Assembly: GCF_003076135.1 (NCBI RefSeq)
Contig: NZ_QDGZ01000010.1
Span: 89,275-153,274 of the forward strand
Length of the DNA: 64,000 nt
Direction of reading: 5' to 3'
Source of the DNA: Nocardioides gansuensis
GTDB taxonomy: Bacteria > Actinomycetota > Actinomycetes > Propionibacteriales > Nocardioidaceae
Part shown: positions 41,208 through 50,616 of the stretch, piece by piece
Layout of the letters: every line of letters starts with the position of its first letter
How positions within the stretch are numbered: the stretch's first letter is position 1
The notes under the pieces: model-generated
The model's input: the letters and a program-made list of their open reading frames with translations, nothing else
What the model was told of the DNA's origin: nothing
Databases searched by the model: none
Made by a program: the position numbers and the translations under genes

Positions 41208-41837
41208 TTACCTCCAATCGGAGCGGCTGACGCAGCTGCTCCAAACGACTTCATCCGCCATTCCAGCGGCAGCCGGAGTATCGGGCTTCCTTGTTCGCCG
41301 CAGCCGCCGCTCGACCCGCTCCGCCGCCGCGCGCAGGTACGGCGCGCGCTCCTCGTGAACCAGCACATTCGCGGAGCCGGGCCCGTGACGCCGCAGCATG
41401 TCGGCCCAGCGTTCTTCCAGGGGCAGCCGTTCGCCGGCGGCGCCGACCGTCTGGTCGGCGTAGGCGAGGGCGTCCGTGACCGGCGAACGCTCGTCCGCGT
41501 AGGCATTGAGCTGCATGGAAAGGCCATAGGACCGGGCTAGGAAGCGAGCGCCGGAGTGGTGTGCGACGAGGGCGCAGACACGGAGTGGCCACCCTTCGCG
41601 ATCAAGGAACCGTGCTCCGTCCAGAGGATGGAATCCGGTGCGGGAGACCCGGCGCGAGTAGCCCACGTCGTGCAGCCAGGCGGCGGCATGAAGAACCTCG
41701 TGGTCGGATCGGTCGACGGCATCGGCCAGTTCCTCTGCACGGGCCGCCACCGCGATCGTGTGGCGCCATCGATCGGGCAGCTCGACCAGCAGTCCTGCGG
41801 CCAGCGCTCGTGCCTGCGCGACTTCAAGCGCGGTCAT
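41208..41837 (-). CDS. HD-domain protein (putative phosphohydrolase)
   Basis: 209-residue HD-domain protein. Metal-binding residues appear as H in RWRHTIAVAARAEEL, the HD doublet in AAWLHDVGYS (about residue 54), a histidine in GFHPLDGARF and ALVAHHSGARF, and D in DALAYADQTVG. The pattern fits the small cytosolic HD/HDIG phosphohydrolases acting on nucleotides or signalling molecules. The last 30 residues after TRKPDTP are low-complexity and may be an extension into neighbouring repeat DNA. Upstream lies a 30-codon ORF with a strong Shine-Dalgarno that may share its transcript. Confidence 0.8.
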   Translation of the reverse strand: MTALEVAQARALAAGLLVELPDRWRHTIAVAARAEELADAVDRSDHEVLHAAAWLHDVGYSRRVSRTGFHPLDGARFLDREGWPLRVCALVAHHSGARFLARSYGLSMQLNAYADERSPVTDALAYADQTVGAAGERLPLEERWADMLRRHGPGSANVLVHEERAPYLRAAAERVERRLRRTRKPDTPAAAGMADEVVWSSCVSRSDWR

Positions 41838-41885
41838 GCCGCACAGTTCGCATGGTTCAGGGGGTCCATCGTCCGCTCGAGGCCC

Positions 41886-41978
41886 TCAGTCCGCTTGCTC
41901 TTCGCCTTCGACGGCCCACGAACCGTTCGCTGCGTAGTGAACGTTGCCGCCCCAGTCTTCGGATCCCCACTCGATCAT
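41886..41978 (-). CDS. Possible 30-residue small protein
   Basis: Reads MIEWGSEDWGGNVHYAANGS then WAVEGEEQAD and stop. GGAGG stands 8 nt before the ATG. Three tryptophans and an acidic tail are unusual for random sequence. It ends 48 bp before the HD gene on the same strand. No family recognised. Confidence 0.5.
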   Translation of the reverse strand: MIEWGSEDWGGNVHYAANGSWAVEGEEQAD

Positions 41979-42302
41979 CGCCGCCACCTCCGTTCCGCCG
42001 ACCTGTTGACTACAGCATCCTGTTCTCAGGAGGGATCGCGCATCGTCGACAGTACGTATCCGACTACGTACCGACCCCTTTTCTGTCCCAGGTCAGGCGC
42101 GGTGGGAAATGAGGCAGCGGCGGGTCCCGCAGCCCACTTGCCCGGGGGTCTCAAAGGGGCTCGGGAGAGGCCGCCGCCATCAGATCGAGCCCTACGTCGG
42201 CGGCGGTCCGCGCGGGCAATGCTCACGACTCATTCGGCGGTCCATCGGCCCCCGCCCACGGCTCGCCGAGGGGGCTTGGTCCCCACCGGTAAACCTGTTC
42301 TC

Positions 42303-42443
42303 ATGAAGCTGTTGAGAAGTGCCGCCGCGATTGGCTTGGCCAAGAAGCTCTATGACGAGGCTCAGAAGCCGGAGAACCAGCGCCGAATCCGCGAAGCCGT
42401 CGACAAGGTTAAGACGAAGCGAGAGCATCGACGGCCCCTCTGA
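42303..42443 (+). CDS. Small basic protein, 46 residues
   Basis: Reads MKLLRSAAAIGLAKKLYDEA, then QKPENQRRIREAVDKVKTKR and a basic end. One amphipathic N-terminal helix and a basic second helix. A similar small protein is, from memory, common in Nocardioides-like genomes, but I cannot verify it. No Shine-Dalgarno; possibly leaderless. Function unknown. Confidence 0.6.
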   Translation: MKLLRSAAAIGLAKKLYDEAQKPENQRRIREAVDKVKTKREHRRPL

Positions 42444-42777
42444 GGACCGCGACGCAAATCGGCTCACCGGACCCGCTGGTGAGCCAGCCAAGCGCACCGT
42501 CATGGCTCCCCTTCTGTTTCAAGACGCAGCTGGGAGAACTGGCTTAGGCTCGTCCTTGGCGGGTCCGAGAAGTGACTTTTCCCAAGAGCCGGTGTCGGGC
42601 TGTGAGCCGGTCGCGCTGGAGACAGAGACGCTGCCTGGTTGTCCTCCCGGGCCCGTCTTCTGCGCAGCGACCAGGCCGTCGAGCATCGTCTTGTAGACCA
42701 CAGGAGACCCACCGGCTATCTCGACGCGGTAAACCGACAGCGCAATGCCGGCATCCACGTCGCCGCCATCACCAGGC
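42444..42777. other. Interval without a clear gene
   Basis: A minus-strand frame (42758 to 42519) reads YRVEIAGGSPVVYKTMLDGL and looks partly coding, but it lacks a ribosome-binding site and overlaps the IS110 remnant. I see no gene I can support. Confidence 0.45.
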
Positions 42778-42934
42778 GCGCGATCCCGGTCCCGGCCACG
42801 ACCACTACCGACGCAAGATCGCCGAACACAAAACCGCCAAGGAAGCCCGACGCAGCCTCAAACGCAGGATCTACAACGCCGTCTACCGCCGCATCCTGGC
42901 CGACCATCAACGCCTCCAGCTCCAGGCCGCATGA
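42778..42934 (+). pseudogene. IS110-family transposase C-terminal remnant
   Basis: The plus strand reads GHDHYRRKIAEHKTAKEARR, SLKRRIYNAVYRRILADHQR and then stop, the C-terminal tail of an IS110/IS116/IS902 transposase (compare the usual R-x-K-x-A-E-G-K-T then L-K-R-R-x-x-x-x-V-Y). The DEDD catalytic domain is missing upstream, so it is a fragment left by an old insertion. Genome-like base composition suggests it came from a related host. Confidence 0.7.
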
Positions 42935-43005
42935 CACACAGAGGCGCTCTACCCGGTCGTGGCGTCAATGGAACAAGTAGCCGCCGACCGATCGTGCGAT
43001 GACCG

Positions 43006-43536
<531 letters not shown>

Positions 43537-43713
43537 ACCCGATTTCCCTTCCTCGCGGCACGCCCGTCAATGATCGCCCATGAAACCCCCACACATGCCG
43601 ATCCGCGGGCACTCCCTAACGACGCCCGCTCCCCCGACGCAACAGTCCAGGCGCGAAGTTGATCGCTCCGGGAGGGCTACGGCCCTGAGGTACCTAGGGC
43701 ACGCGTGCGGTGT

Positions 43714-43917
43714 GAATACGGATGTTGACCGCGGTAACAAGACCCACTGCGGCCTGACCCGCACAAACGGTCCCACGGCGTCCGGCTGCCCATCCTGGGA
43801 CCACGAGCCTAGCGATGCAGGTGGTGAAGCCAACATCGTCGAACGCGTGAGACGACGGCCGGCTCGACCATCACGACCCGAAACCGCAGCTCGGGCATAC
43901 CGCGCAGAAGGCCGCAC
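43714..43917 (-). repeat. Dispersed ~200-bp repeat, copy B
   Basis: Diverged copy of 41008-41202. On the minus strand it can be read CPSCGFGS-stop, then a further open stretch ending VCAGQAAVGLVTAVNIRIHT. The CPSCGFG motif just before the stop could be a zinc knuckle of a dead transposase, but the family is not certain. Confidence 0.65.
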
Positions 43918-43971
43918 CACCCGAACGCAATCTGCGGAAGGTCGCCCGTCGGGCTGGACGTCTTCCCGCGG

Positions 43972-44397
43972 TCAGGCTCCTTCGAGGACCTGCTTGAGGT
44001 TCTGCACGAAGTGGTCGTTGCGCTTGGTGATCATGCCGAGCATCCGCTTCGTCATCCAACCCATGAAGCCGCTTGCTTCGAGGTCGACGTGCCGGGTGAA
44101 CCGCACCCCGCCCTCGACCGGCTCGATCGTGCGGATGTCGGTCGGAACCATCTTCCCCATGTCGCCGCCCTTGAGGACGACCTTGTGCGGGGCCTCATAC
44201 GCGATGATCTCCTCGGTGCCGGAGACCTTGGCCTTCACGTCGAAGACGGTGCCCTGACCGAGTTGGCCGTTGCCCTTGATCACGGTCGCTGACTTGACGT
44301 CCTTGTGCCAGTTCGGATCGTTGCGCACGTCCGCGACGTAGGCGAAGACTTCCTCCGCCGGCTTGGCGATGAACGTGCTGCTTTGCCAGCTGATCAT
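43972..44397 (-). CDS. SRPBCC (START-like) family protein
   Basis: 141-residue SRPBCC/polyketide-cyclase-like protein. MISWQSSTFIAKPAEEVFAY VADV is the usual first strand and helix, RNDPNWHKDVKSATVIKGNG is the conserved W-x-x-x-V-x-S region, and the C-terminal helix MTKRMLGMITKRNDHFVQNL closes the ligand cavity. The ATG at 44397 is chosen because GGAGG lies 8 nt upstream; an earlier in-frame start would add 10 residues. Third gene of a minus-strand cassette with the ABM-like and DUF4242 genes. Binds a hydrophobic ligand by family; which one is unknown. Confidence 0.85.
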   Translation of the reverse strand: MISWQSSTFIAKPAEEVFAYVADVRNDPNWHKDVKSATVIKGNGQLGQGTVFDVKAKVSGTEEIIAYEAPHKVVLKGGDMGKMVPTDIRTIEPVEGGVRFTRHVDLEASGFMGWMTKRMLGMITKRNDHFVQNLKQVLEGA

Positions 44398-44427
44398 GTC
44401 GCTGTCCTCCAGGATCCAGTATTGCAA

Positions 44428-44811
44428 TCAAGCGGCGGTCGTGCGCGTGAAACCGGCCAGGTGCTCGGCCACCACGTTGGTGTCCGGGTCGTACTGGCGG
44501 ATGGTGTCGACAATGGGCGCACCCGCTCCGCCATAGACGTGGGTACTCACGGCCTCGCCCAGGTAGTCGTTGAGCGCCGACATGATGTGCTCGGAGGCCA
44601 CCTTCATGTGGAACTCCATCGACTCGGGGTCGCGGTGGACCTGCACGACCGACACCGTCCCGGCTTCCTCGTCCGCGAAGATGTGGAAGGCGACCAGGCG
44701 CGGCTCGTTCGCCTCGATGAACTCGGCGTGCTCGGCGAGCTTGTTCCGGGCGTCCTGGAAGCGACCGGCGCGAACGCGGTAGGTGCTCGTGTAGATGAAT
44801 GGTGTGGACAT
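44428..44811 (-). CDS. ABM-like (antibiotic biosynthesis monooxygenase fold) protein
   Basis: 127-residue cytosolic protein with a dimeric alpha-beta barrel look: TSTYRVRAGRFQDARNKLAE, HAEFIEANEPRLVAFHIFAD, GTVSVVQVHRDPESMEFHMK. These are typical of ABM/quinol-oxygenase-type folds. The C-terminal 40 residues (THVYGGAGAPIVDTIRQYDP) are an added tail. GGAAGGA stands before the ATG. It lies 21 bp after DUF4242 and 30 bp before SRPBCC. Exact reaction unknown. Confidence 0.75.
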   Translation of the reverse strand: MSTPFIYTSTYRVRAGRFQDARNKLAEHAEFIEANEPRLVAFHIFADEEAGTVSVVQVHRDPESMEFHMKVASEHIMSALNDYLGEAVSTHVYGGAGAPIVDTIRQYDPDTNVVAEHLAGFTRTTAA

Positions 44812-44832
44812 TGTTGTTTCCTTCCGGTGTGA

Positions 44833-45087
44833 TCAGTGGCCCTCGACCACTTCGTAGATGCGATTGGCGAGGAGCCCGTGCCCCTCGCGGTGGACGGCTG
44901 CCGCGGCCTCGGCGCTGGGGGCCTCAAGGAGGCAAAAGACCTTCCTGGCCGCAAGATCGACCCAGTACTGCTTGAACGTGACACCGTGCTTGGCCTGGTG
45001 GTCCAGGTCGACCCGGTGCGCCCGTTCCAGCGCCTCGAGCGTGAGCCCTTCGGGCGCCTGCTCGTGGATGTCGAGATAGAGCGGCAT
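44833..45087 (-). CDS. DUF4242 protein, SCO4226-like nickel-binding family
   Basis: 84-residue small protein of the DUF4242 family. Characteristic: MPLYLDIHEQ, HRVDLDHQAKHGVTFKQYWV, RKVFCLLEAPSAEAAAAVHR and EGHGLLANRIYEVVEGH. The Streptomyces member SCO4226 binds nickel, and the histidines here (H8 in LDIHE, H in the DLDHQAKHG block, HREGHG) are conserved positions. Strong RBS GGAGGAG. It is first in the cassette and divergent from the BTAD/cyclase/ATPase regulator, with 99 bp between the chosen starts. Confidence 0.85.
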   Translation of the reverse strand: MPLYLDIHEQAPEGLTLEALERAHRVDLDHQAKHGVTFKQYWVDLAARKVFCLLEAPSAEAAAAVHREGHGLLANRIYEVVEGH

Positions 45088-45173
45088 GGCGCTCCTCCTC
45101 GCTTGCGTTTGACCTGTTGCGCCGAGCATCTGACAACCCGCTAGAGCTTCACTAAGACCAGCTGGATGGCGCG

Positions 45174-45179
45174 TAGAGT
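45174..45179 (+). promoter_or_regulatory. -10 box (TAGAGT) of the large regulator gene
   Basis: TAGAGT ends 7 nt before the GTG at 45187, which decides this start over the in-frame ATG at 45166 lying upstream of the box. Confidence 0.55.
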
Positions 45180-45186
45180 CGGGCCC

Positions 45187-48100
45187 GTGGGCGCTCAGGA
45201 CGACGGGCCACCCGACGTCGAGGTCCGCCTGCTCGGACCGATCGACGTGCGTCGCGGGGGCAGGGCCCTTGACGTTCCTGGCGGACGCGCACGCAGCCTG
45301 CTCACGGTCCTCGCCCTGCAGGCCGGCCAAGCGATCCCGGCCGAGCGGTTGATCGACACACTGTGGGGAGATGAGGTTCCGACAACCGCGAAGACCGTGC
45401 TCCAGGGATTCGTCTCGAAACTCCGCAAGACCCTCGGCGCTACCGCCCTGGAGACGACGGGGAACGGCTACCGCCTGGCAGTGTCACGTAGCGCCATCGA
45501 CGCCAACCGGTTCCACGACCTGGTCACGGCCGCTCGTGACCTCGACGGGGAGGAGCGTACGGCGGCCCTGGAGCAGGCACTGGGTCTGTGGCGAGGACCC
45601 GCGTTGTCCGATGTGGCCTACGAGCCGTTCGCCCAAGCAGCCATCGCCGCCCTGGAGGAACACCGGCTGGCCGCGCGCGAGGCCCTCATCGGCGCCCAGC
45701 TCGACACCGGGATGCGCGCCGAGCTGGTACCGCAGCTCGAGGACCTGATCGCAGACAACCCGTTCCGCGAGCACCTACGCGAGCTGCTGGTGCTCGCGCT
45801 CTACCGGGCCGGTCGGCAGGCCGACGCCTTGGCGGCGTACCAGCAGGCTCGCCAGACGCTGATCGACGAGCTCGGCTTGGAACCCGGACCGGAGTTGCGG
45901 ATGCTGCACGAACGGATCCTGAACCAGGATCCTGGCCTAGACGCTCCCGCTCCGTCCGCCAGCCGCCGAGCCGAGAGGTCTACCTGGTTTCCCAGCGAGC
46001 GCAGAACCGTGACGGTCCTGTTCGTCGATGTGACGGCCACCGATGCTGACCTCGACCCTGAAGCGGGCGAGACCATCGCCGTGGAGTCGCTGGCGCGGGT
46101 CACCGAAGCGCTGCGCAGCAACGGGGCTCGCATCCAGGAGTCCGGCAGCGGCATCGTCATAGGGTGGTTCGGTCTGCCGTCCGCACATGAAGACGACCCG
46201 CTTCGGGCAGTCCTGGCCGCCGCTCAGGCCCGACAGCGGGTCCTCGCCCTGCCTGGGCCGTCACGTGACTTTCGAGCCGGACTGGAAACAGGTGAGGTCG
46301 TGTCAGGTGTCACGGACTCCCGTGCAAGCGGACCAGCGGTATCGGTGGCGGCTCGACTGCAGCAGGGCGCTCAGCCCGGTGAGGTGCTGATCGGACCGCG
46401 GGCCATGAAGGTTCTCCGAGGGGCTGCCATCGTGGAGCGCGCCCGAGAACTTGCCAGCACCAGCGCTTGGCGGCTGGTTGACGTTGACCCCCAGGCGAAA
46501 CTGATCTCTCGTGACTTCCAGGCACACATGGTCGGGCGTGAGGCAGAGCTCACCCTCCTGAGGACGTCGTTCGGCCGCATGGTGCGGCGAGGAACGCCGC
46601 AGCGGATGACGGTGCTCGGCGAGGCCGGCATCGGCAAGTCACGCCTTTCCCGAGCGTTCGCCGACTCCATCGGCGGTAGAGCTCGGACGATCACCGCGAC
46701 CTGCGTTGAGGCCGGCAGCGGACGGACGTTCGGCCTGCTCCATGACCTGCTCGTCCAGGCCGGCGGTGGGTCCGACTGGAAGTCCGTTGTCGGCCTGCTG
46801 GAGGAGAAAGAGTCCGGGCTGGGCGACCGTCTGGCCGGTGTGCTCGGACTGGGCGACCTGAAGGGCCCGCCGCAGCTCTTCTTCGGCGACCTCCGCCGTG
46901 CCTTCGAGCTCCTCAGCGCTGTCCAACCGTTGGCCGTGATCGTGGACGACGTCCACTGGGCGGAGTCGACCCTGCTCGACCTGTTCGAGTACCTCAGCGA
47001 CTCGCTCACCGGGCCTGTCTTCCTTCTGCTCCTGGCGCGCCCAGAACTCGTCGAACGACGCGCCGAGTGGAGCGTGGGAGGCGAGCGTAAGGACGTGCTC
47101 TATCTCGACCCGCTTGGTGTCGACGCCATCGCGCAGGTGCTCTGGAACCACGCCTCCGTGGATCTGCCCCCGGAGGACGAACAACGGATCGTCGAGACGG
47201 CACAGGGCAACCCGCTGTTCGCCGAACAACTGCTGGCCGCGTTTGCGAACGCCGAGACAGATGCGATCCCGGCCTCGCTACGAGGCCTGCTTGCCACCCG
47301 GATCGATCGACTCGGTCCAGGTGAGCGTGATCTGCTGCGGGCCGCGGCCGTGGCAGGTGACCACCTGAGTGTCGAGGCGATCGAGGTCCTGGCGCCCGAC
47401 GAGGCACGCCCTTTCCTGGCAAGGAACATGGAGTCGCTCGCACGGAAGCGACTGCTTCGACACACCGAGCCGAACGGCGTGGAGTTTCCGCACGGACTCA
47501 TCCGTGATGCCGCCTACCAAAGCCTCACGCGACGGGACCGAGCATGCCTCCATCTCGCCTTCGCAGATTGGCTCGAGCGCACCGAAGACCCTCCGAGAGA
47601 CGAGCTGGACGCTGTCGTCGGCCACCACCTCGAACAGGCAGTGGTCAACCAGCGGCAGGTCGGCCTGGCAAGCGATGCCGCGCTCGAGGCGCGGGCGGGC
47701 ACAAAGCTGGCGTCCGCAGGGTTTCGGGCGTACAGCCGCATGGACATGTGGGCTGCGTCAAACCTGCTGGTGCGGGCCCTGGGCCTGCTGCCCGACGGGC
47801 ACCCACTAGTGCCAACCGCCACCCAGAGGCTTGCCGAGGTCTCCCTGCCACTAGGCGACCACGCCCGGGCTCAGGAACTTCTGCTCCAACTGAGCAACAT
47901 GCCGAGCCTCGAGCCGGTCGACCGCTGGCTCGCCCGACTCGAAAACGCGCGCAGCATGTGCATCACCGGTCCCCATGGCATGACCGCGGACGACTTGGTC
48001 GCCATCGCACGGCAGGCAGCGGCCTTCTTTTCCGGGGCGGGCCACGACAACGGGCTGGCTCAAGCGATCTTCCTGCTCGGGTGGCTGGAGCAACGCGGGG

Positions 48101-48897
48101 GAAATCCCGTCGACGCGGTGGACTCCGGCCGTCGCAGCCTCGAGTGCGCGCAGCGTGGCGGCGCAGTGCGAGAACAGCTCGCCGCGGCCTTCCTGATCTC
48201 GCGAAGCCTCCTCGGCGGGCCAACTCCGGTGCCGGACTGCATCGAGGAGATCGAGTCACTCATGGGCCAGTCTGCTCAACCCCATCCCATCGTCATGGGA
48301 ATTCTGGCTCGCGCCCATGCCATGACCGGCGACTTCGACGGGGCAAGACAACTCCTCGCCCGCGCTCGCCCACTGCTCATCGAACGCATGCGCGTACGTC
48401 GGCTGCTGGCATTCATTGCCTGGGACAGCGCGGAAATCGAGACGCTTGCCGACAAGGCCGCCGCAGCCGTCAGCGCATACCGGGTCGCGCTCACCACCTT
48501 CCGCAACGGCAACGAGGCAGAGCATGTCGGAGAGACGTCCTCCCGTCTCGCCCTCGTGCTTGCGGCTGAGGAACATCCGGAGGAGGCGAGAGCACTCGCC
48601 AACGAGGCCCACGCCGTGACACCGACTGACTGCGTGGTCGTCCGTGCCCTGGCGATGATGGCGACAGCACGAAGCATGCCCCTGGGCGACATCGAGGCCT
48701 CCCTCGCCCAGGCAGCCGCAGCCGTCAACCTGGCGCCCGACCTGATGCCGAATCTGAAGGCAGACCTGCTCGTCGAACAGTCCCGGGTGCAGGCGGCCGC
48801 CGGCCTGGCCGAGGACGCTCGATCCTCGATCGATACGGCGATCAGTCTGTACCAGCGCAAAGGAAACGTCGCCGCCCTTAGGCGCCTCAGAGCCTAG
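45187..48897 (+). CDS. Multidomain regulator: wHTH-BTAD, degenerate cyclase, AAA ATPase, TPR-like tail
   Basis: 1,236-residue SARP/AfsR-type regulator. Order: OmpR-type wHTH (residues 10-100, LLTVLALQAGQAIPAERLID), BTAD (100-255, NPFREHLRELLVLALYRAGR), a class III cyclase-like domain (270-410, VTVLFVDVTATDADLDPEAG), an AAA/NACHT-like ATPase with Walker A GEAGIGKSR at 478-486 and Walker B-like VIVDDVHW near 590, then 500 residues of helical repeats. In the cyclase part the first metal Asp survives (D281) but the GDG element reads ESGSGIVIGWFG, so the second Asp is lost and catalysis is unlikely; it may bind a nucleotide. Divergent from DUF4242/ABM/SRPBCC, its probable targets. Confidence 0.88.
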   Translation: MGAQDDGPPDVEVRLLGPIDVRRGGRALDVPGGRARSLLTVLALQAGQAIPAERLIDTLWGDEVPTTAKTVLQGFVSKLRKTLGATALETTGNGYRLAVSRSAIDANRFHDLVTAARDLDGEERTAALEQALGLWRGPALSDVAYEPFAQAAIAALEEHRLAAREALIGAQLDTGMRAELVPQLEDLIADNPFREHLRELLVLALYRAGRQADALAAYQQARQTLIDELGLEPGPELRMLHERILNQDPGLDAPAPSASRRAERSTWFPSERRTVTVLFVDVTATDADLDPEAGETIAVESLARVTEALRSNGARIQESGSGIVIGWFGLPSAHEDDPLRAVLAAAQARQRVLALPGPSRDFRAGLETGEVVSGVTDSRASGPAVSVAARLQQGAQPGEVLIGPRAMKVLRGAAIVERARELASTSAWRLVDVDPQAKLISRDFQAHMVGREAELTLLRTSFGRMVRRGTPQRMTVLGEAGIGKSRLSRAFADSIGGRARTITATCVEAGSGRTFGLLHDLLVQAGGGSDWKSVVGLLEEKESGLGDRLAGVLGLGDLKGPPQLFFGDLRRAFELLSAVQPLAVIVDDVHWAESTLLDLFEYLSDSLTGPVFLLLLARPELVERRAEWSVGGERKDVLYLDPLGVDAIAQVLWNHASVDLPPEDEQRIVETAQGNPLFAEQLLAAFANAETDAIPASLRGLLATRIDRLGPGERDLLRAAAVAGDHLSVEAIEVLAPDEARPFLARNMESLARKRLLRHTEPNGVEFPHGLIRDAAYQSLTRRDRACLHLAFADWLERTEDPPRDELDAVVGHHLEQAVVNQRQVGLASDAALEARAGTKLASAGFRAYSRMDMWAASNLLVRALGLLPDGHPLVPTATQRLAEVSLPLGDHARAQELLLQLSNMPSLEPVDRWLARLENARSMCITGPHGMTADDLVAIARQAAAFFSGAGHDNGLAQAIFLLGWLEQRGGNPVDAVDSGRRSLECAQRGGAVREQLAAAFLISRSLLGGPTPVPDCIEEIESLMGQSAQPHPIVMGILARAHAMTGDFDGARQLLARARPLLIERMRVRRLLAFIAWDSAEIETLADKAAAAVSAYRVALTTFRNGNEAEHVGETSSRLALVLAAEEHPEEARALANEAHAVTPTDCVVVRALAMMATARSMPLGDIEASLAQAAAAVNLAPDLMPNLKADLLVEQSRVQAAAGLAEDARSSIDTAISLYQRKGNVAALRRLRA

Positions 48898-48993
48898 CTT
48901 TGGAGTACACGGCTTCGGCACCACGAAGACATCCGAGCCGCCCAGACAATGCGGGCTGCGTCACCTCGCCGCCTATGGGGTGGAGAACCGCTG

Positions 48994-49332
48994 TCACCTA
49001 CTCCCCTGCGCCGCCTCGTACTGCTCAAGAACGGATTTGGGGATACGGCCGCGGTCCGAGACTTCGAGACCGGCGCTCTTGGCCCAAGCCCGCACGGCGG
49101 CGAGATTCTGATTCGCGGATTTCGGCTTTGCCGAGCGGCCTGATCTGGCGGCACCCTTCGGAACCTTGGTAGCAGCCGAGATGTACGGCTTCAACGCCTT
49201 CTCGAAGGCGGCTATGTTCTTCTTTCCCAGATCGATGGTGTAGTCGGTGCCCTGGTAGGAGAACGAGACTTCCTGTGCGTCCTTAGAGCCGTCCAAGTCG
49301 TCGGTGATGTGGGTAATAGTGGTCTTGGCCAT
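48994..49332 (-). CDS. lsr2: Lsr2 nucleoid-associated protein
   Basis: 112-residue Lsr2. The N-terminal oligomerisation domain reads AKTTITHITDDLDGSKDAQE with SFSYQGTDYTIDLGKKNIAA, a basic flexible linker follows, and the C-terminal DNA-binding unit is NLAAVRAWAKSAGLEVSDRG then RIPKSVLEQY, holding the minor-groove R-G-R. It silences A+T-rich, often horizontally acquired DNA. ATG 49332 begins the family exactly. It stands alone beside a gene-poor interval; most actinobacterial genomes have a second copy next to clpC or lysS, so this may be the accessory paralogue. Confidence 0.94.
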   Translation of the reverse strand: MAKTTITHITDDLDGSKDAQEVSFSYQGTDYTIDLGKKNIAAFEKALKPYISAATKVPKGAARSGRSAKPKSANQNLAAVRAWAKSAGLEVSDRGRIPKSVLEQYEAAQGSR

Positions 49333-50412
49333 GCCCGATGATGATGCGGGCAGTGGCGCCACGTCCATTCGAGTGGGTAGTCAAGAACCACCCTCCTCCG
49401 CCTGAGTGGATCGGTGGACGCAAATTTTTCCGCTCTCAATGAACAGCAGCTTGCCGAACTAGTGAGGCCATCCACCAAACGTGACGGTATACGTCGCCGG
49501 ATCGGACCCACCGAAAACTGTCGCTGGACGCTGACTGCGCAAATCCCGGTGGCCGCCGTCGGGATAGATATCCGCCGCTGGCGGCCCGCGCGCGAGGTAG
49601 GTGTTCGGGCATCTCGGGGTCGACGCACTCTCTCTCGCCGCGATCAGCGAACCGGAACACTCCCCCAGCGCCAACAGGCCACGAAGGCCGTGTCGGTCAG
49701 CCCGCTGCAGCGCCGGGCCGGGGTGGACGAACCACTGAGACTGACCGGCCCCGCGTTCAAGACGCGCGGGCCCCCGGGCCCCCATCGCGTCGACCTACCT
49801 CCCGACCGACGCGCGGCTACACCCAAGTCACGGCGACCCCGAAGAACGCTGCAGGCCAACTACCGCATGTTCCCCTTGCGCAGCCGACCTATCCGGAACC
49901 GCCACCACCGACAAGAGTTGTGTCGTGCAGGCGGCCGGCCGGCCCGGCGCCGTACCCCTGCAACAGTGGCCCGATACTCCAGCGCTCCGTCTCGTCTTCG
50001 TCCTACCAAGCCGCGCGTGTTGCCGTGACAGCAGCTGGATTAGGGACCACCGCCGGTTCTGCCCGATCCTCGAAGCTCACAATCGCGGGCGGAACGCTGG
50101 ACACCCATCATCGTGCAAGCTGCTAAGCCGGTGTCCCACCTCAAGCGGGAGCCGGCAGGAGGCACCCGAGCAAGAGGTCTTTTCCAGCCGTCGTTGACAT
50201 CACCGGGTGAAGTTGCGCCCCTTCGATCGGTGCCTGGACGGTCACCGCGACTGAGTCGCTATGCCGAAGCCACGGCGCGTCATGGTTCCTCATTCTGTGC
50301 GGCCTGTTGAGGGATGACCGATCTGGAAGCTGGTTCCTGCGACGTTGGAACGGCCCTGCTAGCCCCGAGCCGCTTCCTCGTCCTGCCCGGTCAGCCCTGG
50401 ACATCCACATCG
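49333..50412. other. Gene-poor interval of about 1.1 kb
   Basis: No frame here has both good codon bias and a ribosome-binding site. Several overlapping frames are open by G+C bias. A TTTTTCC-containing A+T-rich spot lies near 49420, close to the lsr2 upstream side. I see nothing else to annotate. Confidence 0.6.
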
Positions 50413-50616
50413 TCAGGCGGGGACCAACCCGTCCAACAGCTCGCCGTACAACACGATCACGCAGGATGGCTGCCCGTGGCGTTCCTCGCGAAGCTGAACG
50501 ACCTCACCCAGCGCGGGGCTCCATGATCGGGAGAGCACCCTGGCCTCGGTGGGATGGCCCAGCGCTGTCAAGGAGACGACCTCGCCTACGTGTAAGGAAA
50601 TGCCCGTGGATGCCAT
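50413..50616 (-). CDS. Small hypothetical protein, 67 residues
   Basis: Reads MASTGISLHVGEVVSLTALG, HPTEARVLSRSWSPALGEVV, and ends CVIVLYGELLDGLVPA. GGGAG lies 7 nt before the ATG, and the beta-rich composition looks like a small barrel. Not recognised. It is an island of good coding potential inside gene-poor DNA. Confidence 0.5.
   Translation of the reverse strand: MASTGISLHVGEVVSLTALGHPTEARVLSRSWSPALGEVVQLREERHGQPSCVIVLYGELLDGLVPA

Noticed and set aside
42519..42758. 79-codon minus-strand frame (YRVEIAGGSPVVYKTM)
   Set aside because: First half looks coding, second half does not; overlaps the IS110 fragment and lacks start signals.
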